Source: an uncultured Eubacterium sp.
GTDB taxonomy: Bacteria > Bacillota > Clostridia > Lachnospirales > Lachnospiraceae
DNA: 10,618 nucleotides
NCBI GenBank assembly: GCA_946611445.1
Contig: CAMODP010000056.1
Span: forward strand, 1 to 10,618
Reading direction: 5' to 3'
Part shown: piece after piece, positions 7,523 through 10,618 of the stretch
Numbering within the stretch: position 1 is the first letter of the stretch
How the letters are laid out: every line of letters starts with the position of its first letter
Made by a program: the position numbers and the translations under genes
The notes under the pieces: model-generated
What the model saw: the letters and a program-made list of their open reading frames with translations, nothing else
Databases searched by the model: none
Told to the model about the DNA's origin: nothing

Positions 7523-7804
7523 TTATTTGTCTGATTCCTTGAAGATAATCTCGCCATCTCTGACGAGTCCGAGTTTGTCCTTCGCAACCTGTTCTTTGTA
7601 CTCGTCGCTCTGCATGTTCTGCTGCAGCTGCCCGATGTCCTCTGTCCGCTGCCGCTCAGCCCGTGTCTGTTCGGTCAGGACAGCGATCTGGGATTCACCC
7701 GCTTCCAGCCTGCTGCTGACTCTGCGGCTCATCACCAGAAGAACCGTCATCAGGGTGACTACCACCAGGATTATTCCGATCATTGTACGTCTGTTCTGAT
7801 GCAT
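7523..7804 (-). CDS. divIC: Septum formation initiator, DivIC/FtsB family
   Basis: A 93-residue bitopic membrane protein of the divisome, expected to pair with FtsL and DivIB at the septum. It has a short cytoplasmic N-terminus, one transmembrane helix (about 8-25), a heptad-like coiled coil (about 30-65) and the family's C-terminal pattern EYKEQVAKDKLGLVRDGEII (68-87). Length is normal for the family. The ATG at 7804 lies 14 bp after the rqcP stop. The upstream GGGTGGGATGAC is a poor Shine-Dalgarno, so translation may depend on coupling. A second ATG at codon 8 has no ribosome binding site. The position between rqcP and tilS agrees with the usual gene order. Confidence 0.9.
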   Translation of the reverse strand: MHQNRRTMIGIILVVVTLMTVLLVMSRRVSSRLEAGESQIAVLTEQTRAERQRTEDIGQLQQNMQSDEYKEQVAKDKLGLVRDGEIIFKESDK

Positions 7805-7818
7805 GTCATCCCACCCTG

Positions 7819-8058
7819 TTACAGGTACCTGAACAGGTCCTGTGCATTCTCCTTCCTGACAGTCTCCTGCACGTCCAGGACCTCTACTCTGACAGACCGC
7901 GTGCCGAACTGGATCTCTATCACGTCCCCGGCTTTCACCGGCGCGGATGCTCTGGCCGGCCTGTCGTTCAGCAGTACCCGCCCGGCATCACAGGCCTCAT
8001 TGGCAACCGTACGCCTCTTGATGAGTCTGGATACCTTCAGATACTTGTCAAGCCGCAT
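7819..8058 (-). CDS. rqcP: S4-domain RNA-binding ribosome-rescue factor RqcP (YabO/Hsp15-like)
   Basis: A 79-residue protein made almost entirely of an S4 RNA-binding fold. The typical opening MRLDKYLKVSRLIKRRT is followed by AGRVLLNDRPARASAPVKAG (26-45) and a short beta C-terminus. In B. subtilis, RqcP binds stalled 50S subunits and stabilises the P-site tRNA while RqcH adds alanine tails. The assignment here rests on the small size and the hup/divIC neighbourhood; another Hsp15-like S4 protein is the alternative. The ATG at 8058 is only 3 bp after the hup stop, with no good ribosome binding site in between, so reinitiation after hup is likely. Confidence 0.88.
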   Translation of the reverse strand: MRLDKYLKVSRLIKRRTVANEACDAGRVLLNDRPARASAPVKAGDVIEIQFGTRSVRVEVLDVQETVRKENAQDLFRYL

Positions 8059-8061
8059 ATT

Positions 8062-8334
8062 TTATTTTACCAGGTCCTTCAGAGCCTTGCCGGCTTTGAA
8101 TCTGGGGGTGCGGGAGGCAGCGATCTTGATCTCCTCGCCGGTCTGCGGATTGCGGCCTGTGCGGGCGCTTCTCTCGGAAACTTCGAATGTGCCGAAGCCT
8201 ACCAGCTGAACCTTGTCCCCATCCTTCAGGGCGCCGGATACAACATCAACAAAGGCCTTCACAGCGGCCTCAGAATCCTTTTTGGAAAGTCCGGTTTTAT
8301 CAGCAATGGCTGCTACAAGTTCTGTTTTGTTCAT
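8062..8334 (-). CDS. hup: HU-family nucleoid DNA-binding protein
   Basis: A 90-residue protein matching HU along its whole length. It begins [20 protein letters not shown], and the dimerisation core [20 protein letters not shown] (42-61) leads into the DNA-binding arm [23 protein letters not shown] (61-83). The proline that intercalates into DNA is in RNPQTG. HU bends and compacts DNA as a dimer and is abundant. This fits its position as first gene after a near-consensus promoter, with AGGAGG 10 nt before the ATG at 8334. Family members are also called hupA, hupB or hbs; the sequence does not decide among these names. Confidence 0.97.
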   Translation of the reverse strand: MNKTELVAAIADKTGLSKKDSEAAVKAFVDVVSGALKDGDKVQLVGFGTFEVSERSARTGRNPQTGEEIKIAASRTPRFKAGKALKDLVK

Positions 8335-8373
8335 GGTTTAACATCCTCCTAAAAGAAATCATAGTATATGCTA

Positions 8374-8402
8374 TTTATACGCTACATCTCTGGGTTTGTC
8401 AA
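8374..8402 (-). promoter_or_regulatory. Near-consensus sigma-A promoter of the hup-ftsH operon
   Basis: On the minus strand TTGACA (8397-8402) and TATAAA (8374-8379) are separated by exactly 17 bp. Transcription would begin near 8367, giving a leader of about 33 nt before the hup ATG. This is the only strong promoter visible for the six-gene minus-strand operon. Confidence 0.85.
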
Positions 8403-8423
8403 GGTCTGGCGCCCATGTTGCGG

Positions 8424-8452
8424 TTGACTAACACAGTGAAATAGAATAGAAT
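8424..8452 (+). promoter_or_regulatory. Sigma-A promoter, divergent from hup, for the rubrerythrin transcript
   Basis: TTGACT (8424-8429) and TAGAAT (8447-8452) have a 17-bp spacer. Transcription would start near 8459, leaving a leader of about 245 nt, most of it the structured element at 8485-8679. Its -35 is 21 bp from the -35 of the hup promoter, back to back. A second candidate -10, TATAAT at 8481-8486, lacks a recognisable -35 at the right distance. Confidence 0.65.
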
Positions 8453-8484
8453 CGGAACCAGCAGCAGTCAGTTGTATTTCTATA

Positions 8485-8679
8485 ATCTGATGATTACAAC
8501 GCCAAAAGTACTGAACCCACGCAAGCTTGCTTGCAGGTGGGTGAAAGTACTTGGGGCGTGCCCCGACATGAGGACGAAGTGGTGCGAAAGCAACACGAAA
8601 GTCCGAATGGCGGGAGGATTGTGGAAGCACGAAGTGCGAAACAATCCGTAATCTACTTTTGGCGTATGAATCATCTGAT
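8485..8679 (+). mobile_element. MITE-like, highly structured repeat element with terminal inverted repeats
   Basis: The outer 19 bp at each end (8492-8510 and 8654-8672) are inverted repeats with 16 of 19 positions paired, including a perfect 12-bp block ACGCCAAAAGTA/TACTTTTGGCGT. A 7-bp direct repeat ATCTGAT flanks them (8485-8491 and 8673-8679), as a target-site duplication would. Inside are four hairpins. Arm 1 is 8507-8551, with a 6-bp and a longer inner stem. Arm 2 is 8553-8564, GGGG-CGTG-CCCC. Arm 3 is 8572-8604, GGAC closing a stem capped by GAAA. Arm 4 is 8616-8647, GGATTGT/ACAATCC around GCAC-GAA-GTGC. No credible gene is inside. This fits a non-autonomous mobile element or a structured RNA in the leader of the next gene, or both. 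ATCTGAT is itself nearly palindromic, so the duplication is suggestive only. Confidence 0.55.
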
Positions 8680-8703
8680 TGGGAAAGGAAAGGTGGATTT
8701 ATT

Positions 8704-9249
8704 ATGAAAAAATGGAGATGTACCGTATGCGGAACCATCGTTGAGGGAGATGCCGCTCCGGCCAAATGCCCTGTCTGCGGCGTTCCGGCAGAAAAGTTCG
8801 TAGAGATGGAAGAGGGCCTGAGCTGGGCCGCAGAGCATGTGGTCGGTGTCGCTTCCGATGTTCCGGAAGATATTAAGGATGATCTGCGTTCCAACTTCCA
8901 GGGCGAGTGCTCTGAGGTCGGCATGTATCTGGCCATGAGCCGCGTCGCTTTCCGCGAGGGATATCCGGAAATCGGCCTGTACTGGGAGAAAGCCGCTTAT
9001 GAAGAGGCTGAGCATGCCGCGAAATTTGCGGAGCTTCTGGGCGAGGTCGTCACGGACAGCACCAAGAAGAATCTGGAGATGCGTGTAGAGGCTGAGAACG
9101 GCGCCACCGCCGGCAAGACCGACCTGGCGAAGAGAGCCAAAGCCCTGAATCTCGACGCGATCCATGACACCGTGCATGAGATGGCAAGAGACGAGGCCAG
9201 ACACGGCAAGGCATTCAAGGGCCTGCTGGATCGTTACTTCGGTAAGTAA
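8704..9249 (+). CDS. Reverse rubrerythrin (rubredoxin domain first), peroxide-reducing
   Basis: A 181-residue non-haem diiron protein. The N-terminal rubredoxin-like domain binds one iron through CTVC and CPVC (C6, C9, C22, C25). A four-helix ferritin-like domain follows with diiron ligands in GECSE (E68, E71), the ExxH motif EEAEH (E101, H104), and DEARH (E164, H167). The rubredoxin-first order is that of 'reverse' rubrerythrins of clostridia, which reduce hydrogen peroxide and help in oxygen survival with NADH-derived electrons; such genes are often annotated as NADH peroxidase. ATG at 8704 has AGGTGG 7 nt upstream. An in-frame upstream extension through the structured element has no ribosome binding site and breaks the family start, so it was not used. 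The substrate role is taken from the family. Confidence 0.92.
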   Translation: MKKWRCTVCGTIVEGDAAPAKCPVCGVPAEKFVEMEEGLSWAAEHVVGVASDVPEDIKDDLRSNFQGECSEVGMYLAMSRVAFREGYPEIGLYWEKAAYEEAEHAAKFAELLGEVVTDSTKKNLEMRVEAENGATAGKTDLAKRAKALNLDAIHDTVHEMARDEARHGKAFKGLLDRYFGK

Positions 9250-9251
9250 TA

Positions 9252-9332
9252 ATGAAGTGGCATAAGCGTTTCGCGATTCTTACAATGGTCGGCTTTATCC
9301 TGTGTATGTACAGCGGATATAAGCACCTGTGA
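9252..9332 (+). CDS. Possible 26-residue single-span membrane peptide
   Basis: This small open frame starts 2 nt after the rubrerythrin stop (TAATAATG) and ends with TGA at 9332, before the terminator. The predicted peptide begins MKWHKR, has a hydrophobic core FAILTMVGFILCMY and ends SGYKHL. That is a basic-hydrophobic-basic layout typical of small membrane proteins. No Shine-Dalgarno sequence is seen, so translation would rely on termination-reinitiation from the rubrerythrin gene. I do not recognise a family. It may be chance, but the close spacing, the membrane-like composition and the shared terminator make it worth listing. Confidence 0.45.
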   Translation: MKWHKRFAILTMVGFILCMYSGYKHL

Positions 9333-9354
9333 ATCGGTCATACAGCATTATACG

Positions 9355-9389
9355 AAGAAGGAGCCGGGGAAACCCTGCTCCTTCTTTTT
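9355..9389 (+). terminator. Intrinsic terminator after the rubrerythrin unit
   Basis: AAGAAGGAGC (9355-9364) and GCTCCTTCTT (9377-9386) form a perfect 10-bp stem. The loop can add a GGG/CCC pairing around AAA. A run of five T (9385-9389) follows on the plus strand. On the minus strand the tail is TTCTTCG, weaker, so it might also slow transcripts arriving from the S41-like gene. Confidence 0.85.
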
Positions 9390-9401
9390 GCGTCTGACTT
9401 T

Positions 9402-9569
9402 CAAGTCCGGCTCTGCCGGACTTGCGCCGGGCTGCGCGTCAGCTCTGCTGACAATTTTCCCCTGCGCAGCCCTGGCATCCGCCGGAGGCATACTCAGAAG
9501 GAGATTGGACTCCTCCTGAGAAGACTTGATTTTCCCCCCACCTACAGAGGAGGGGGCCATCTCCTTCTG
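9402..9569. repeat. Cluster of perfect inverted repeats, no gene
   Basis: This stretch between the terminator and the S41-like gene is dense in hairpins. CAAGTCCGGC/GCCGGACTTG (9402-9411, 9415-9424) is a perfect 10-bp stem on a TCT loop. GGGCTGCGC/GCGCAGCCC (9429-9437, 9464-9472) is 9 bp, extended by GCC/GGC past one bulged base, and encloses GTCAGC-TCT-GCTGAC (9438-9452). CTCAG/CTGAG with AGGAG/CTCCT spans 9493-9520. CAGAAGGAGAT/ATCTCCTTCTG (9495-9505, 9559-9569) is 11 bp and is an alternative to the previous one. CCCCC/GGGGG with CCT/AGG spans 9535-9556. No U-tract follows any of them. An open frame on the minus strand through the region shows no protein-like features. It may be a dispersed repeat, a structured RNA or the 3' end of the S41-like transcript. 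Confidence 0.55.
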
Positions 9570-9585
9570 GGTATATCCGGTCCTG

Positions 9586-10380
9586 TCATGCAGCTTCTTC
9601 TGAAGGCTCTTCTTCTGCCGGCTCTTCCTCTGCCGGCGCCTCTTCTGCCGGCGCCTCTTCTGCCGGTGCCTCTTCTGTCAGTGCCTCTTCTGCCGCCTGT
9701 GCTTCCTGGTCAGCCGCTGCTTTGTTCTTTTCCAATTGTTCAAGCAGTTTCATCAGGAATTCCGTCATTTTTTCTTTCTCTGTCAGGTCATTGTAAGTGA
9801 TCTCCTTCGCGCCCTCCTGGTACTGGTGCACCGCGTCAGCGATCCCATCCGGATCGAACCACGGAACATTCGTGATATCCCAGATTGACGGCATCATGTT
9901 CAGGTCAAGAACGGTAGCTTTTTCATCTGGCACAAAGGAGCCGTCTTCTTCCACGCCCAGCGTGAGCATGCCCGAGTACGCAGCGCAGCGTCCGTATGCG
10001 TCTACAAAAGAGCCCACCACACAGTCTCCACAGTCTCCGCCGCCCGGTCTGGTGCCGATGATCGTTGCCAGGCCTTCCTTCTGCGCGAAATACGGGAGCG
10101 CAGTGCCGCAGGAATAGGAAGAGCCGCTGCACATGATGTAAAAATCATACTGTCCGCCGTAACCGTCCTGGTCATCCGCAACACCGTCCAGATTTGTATC
10201 GACATGGTAGCATTCTTCTTTGTAATTCCCTGCGGTCAGATCCTGCAGCGTGATCCGGACCTCACCGTCCTCTGAGAGGAAACCGAGAACACTCACCAAT
10301 GCGGCCGTGCTCCCTGCGGCAGCGGAAGAGGCAATTATCGCTATAGTCAGGAAAGTTCCTGTCAATCTTCTCAGTTTCAT
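9586..10380 (-). CDS. Secreted S41-like peptidase C-terminal fragment with acidic repeat tail
   Basis: A 264-residue protein. Residues 1-23 look like a signal peptide (MKLRR then a hydrophobic run to SSAAAG). Residues 24-190 resemble the C-terminal part of clostridial S41 (C-terminal processing/tricorn-type) peptidases: YDFYIMCSGSSYSCGTALPYF (78-98), where S90 is the likely equivalent of the nucleophile; IIGTRPGGGDC (107-117); and DEKATVLDLNM (152-162). DTNLDGVADDQD (61-72) fits an EF-hand-type calcium loop. The tail from 231 is acidic EEAPA-type repeats. S41 proteins normally carry several hundred more residues before the segment that starts here at about 24, so the signal peptide seems joined to the domain's last third. 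Yet the ATG at 10380 has a strong GGAGG 6 nt upstream and the frame is intact, so it is probably translated. Activity is doubtful without the missing part. Confidence 0.65.
   Translation of the reverse strand: MKLRRLTGTFLTIAIIASSAAAGSTAALVSVLGFLSEDGEVRITLQDLTAGNYKEECYHVDTNLDGVADDQDGYGGQYDFYIMCSGSSYSCGTALPYFAQKEGLATIIGTRPGGGDCGDCVVGSFVDAYGRCAAYSGMLTLGVEEDGSFVPDEKATVLDLNMMPSIWDITNVPWFDPDGIADAVHQYQEGAKEITYNDLTEKEKMTEFLMKLLEQLEKNKAAADQEAQAAEEALTEEAPAEEAPAEEAPAEEEPAEEEPSEEAA
9589..9690 (-). repeat. 15-bp coding tandem repeat (EEAPA)
   Basis: The last 34 codons of the S41-like gene consist of about seven copies of a 15-bp unit encoding EEAPA, with variants EEALT, EEEPA and EEEPS, ending EEAA. Central copies are nearly identical in DNA (GCCTCTTCTGCCGGC on the plus strand). 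This implies expansion by slippage or unequal recombination. The product is an extended acidic tail, perhaps a spacer outside the membrane. Confidence 0.85.
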
Positions 10381-10470
10381 ATAATACCTCCTTTATGGAG
10401 AAAATAGTGACACAAAGGAATACGGGTTGTCCACAAATCCGGATACAAACAGGCCTGCGCGCAAAAGGTC

Positions 10471-10499
10471 TTGCTGCCGGTCTTCTGCGCGGGTATAAT
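10471..10499 (+). promoter_or_regulatory. Sigma-A promoter for nrdG
   Basis: TTGCTG (10471-10476) and a perfect TATAAT (10494-10499) are separated by 17 bp. Transcription would begin near 10506, leaving a leader of about 58 nt before the nrdG ATG. The leader contains the 14-bp palindrome listed at 10529-10542. Confidence 0.65.
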
Positions 10500-10528
10500 C
10501 GACTATGCAGCCATATGTTGCCGCAGCT

Positions 10529-10542
10529 ATCTGTAAACAGAT
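10529..10542. promoter_or_regulatory. Palindrome in the nrdG leader
   Basis: ATCTGTAAACAGAT is a 14-bp inverted repeat (6 bp around AA), located between the predicted transcription start and the nrdG ribosome binding region. It could be a repressor operator or a small RNA hairpin. It does not match the NrdR box pattern as I know it. Confidence 0.3.
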
Positions 10543-10563
10543 TCTGCTTATCTGGGGACAGTT

Positions 10564-10618
10564 ATGAATTATTCTGAGATAAAATACTTTGATATTGCAA
10601 ACGGGACCGGCGTACGGA
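10564..10618 (+). CDS. nrdG: Anaerobic ribonucleotide reductase activating protein, N-terminus only
   Basis: The 18 codons visible read MNYSEIKYFDIANGTGVR before the window ends. This matches the opening of NrdG, a radical-SAM enzyme that makes the glycyl radical of the class III ribonucleotide reductase NrdD. NrdG proteins start with a similar MNY...DIxNGxGxR just ahead of the CxxxCxxC iron-sulfur motif, which would lie beyond the edge. The ribosome binding site is weak (GGGGAC 4 nt before the ATG). The usual partner nrdD is not upstream on this strand, as the promoter directly precedes this gene. Other radical-SAM activases such as PflA are less likely from the start sequence. Confidence 0.72.
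   Translation, partial: MNYSEIKYFDIANGTGVR

Noticed and set aside
8487..8606. Hammerhead ribozyme: CTGATGA at 8487-8493 and later GAAA motifs
   Set aside because: The helices needed around CUGAUGA and GAAA do not form in the right order, and the CTGATGA falls in the flanking repeat and closing stem.
8480..8936. Minus-strand open frames across the structured element and the start of rubrerythrin
   Set aside because: They follow hairpin sequence rather than codon structure, oppose a clear plus-strand gene, and lack ribosome binding sites.
9348..9560. A 70-codon minus-strand open frame over the hairpin cluster
   Set aside because: It runs through the terminator and all the inverted repeats, AAGGAG abuts its ATG with no spacing, and the peptide has no domain-like pattern.
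10427..10435. DnaA box TTGTCCACA near nrdG
   Set aside because: It is a single copy with one mismatch from TTATCCACA and has no companion boxes, so there is no support for an origin; it remains possible as a lone regulatory site.
10395..10577. A 60-codon plus-strand open frame overlapping nrdG
   Set aside because: It begins ahead of the nrdG promoter, has no ribosome binding site and overlaps the recognised NrdG start in another frame.

Overview
The window looks like a chromosomal segment of an anaerobic, fairly GC-rich Bacillota, most likely of the Clostridia/Lachnospiraceae type. The basis is the conserved block hup-rqcP-divIC-tilS-hpt-ftsH, an N-terminal-rubredoxin ('reverse') rubrerythrin, the first codons of an anaerobic ribonucleotide reductase activase (nrdG), strong AGGAGG ribosome binding sites and near-consensus sigma-A promoters. 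Genus and species cannot be named from the sequence alone.

Layout from left to right. (1) Positions 1-121, minus strand: the 5' half of a tRNA-Leu(TAA) with its own promoter and a 10-bp hairpin at the predicted transcript 5' end. (2) 133-3239, minus: a cytoplasmic GH13 neopullulanase/cyclomaltodextrinase-like enzyme, coupled through an ATGA overlap to a zinc-dependent AstE/AspA-family deacylase. Just upstream of the GH13 gene lie a terminator-like hairpin, which may be an attenuator, and a cre/LacI-type operator. (3) 3439-8334, minus: a housekeeping operon read from a consensus promoter at 8374-8402: HU, the S4-domain ribosome-rescue factor RqcP, the divisome protein DivIC, tRNA(Ile)-lysidine synthase TilS, hypoxanthine phosphoribosyltransferase and the membrane protease FtsH. 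The sporulation genes yabP, yabQ and spoIIE, which lie within this neighbourhood in B. subtilis, are absent here.

(4) 8403-9389, plus: a divergent promoter, then a 181-bp element with imperfect terminal inverted repeats and a 7-bp flanking direct repeat. The element folds on paper into four arms, three of which have GA-rich internal loops. It sits in the predicted leader of the reverse rubrerythrin gene. A 26-codon possible membrane peptide ORF and a good intrinsic terminator follow. (5) 9390-9585: a gene-free stretch packed with perfect inverted repeats. (6) 9586-10380, minus: a secreted protein that appears to consist of a signal peptide joined directly to the C-terminal part of an S41-like peptidase domain, with an EF-hand-like loop and an acidic EEAPA-repeat tail. 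(7) 10471-10618, plus: a promoter and the first 18 codons of nrdG, with no nrdD in front of it.

The housekeeping operon combines nucleoid organisation, ribosome quality control, cell division, decoding of AUA codons, purine salvage and membrane proteolysis. The plus-strand genes fit an anaerobe's peroxide defence and anaerobic dNTP synthesis. The least explained parts are the two structured non-coding stretches (8485-8679 and 9402-9569) and the truncated S41-like protein. I found no CRISPR array, phage gene or transposase.
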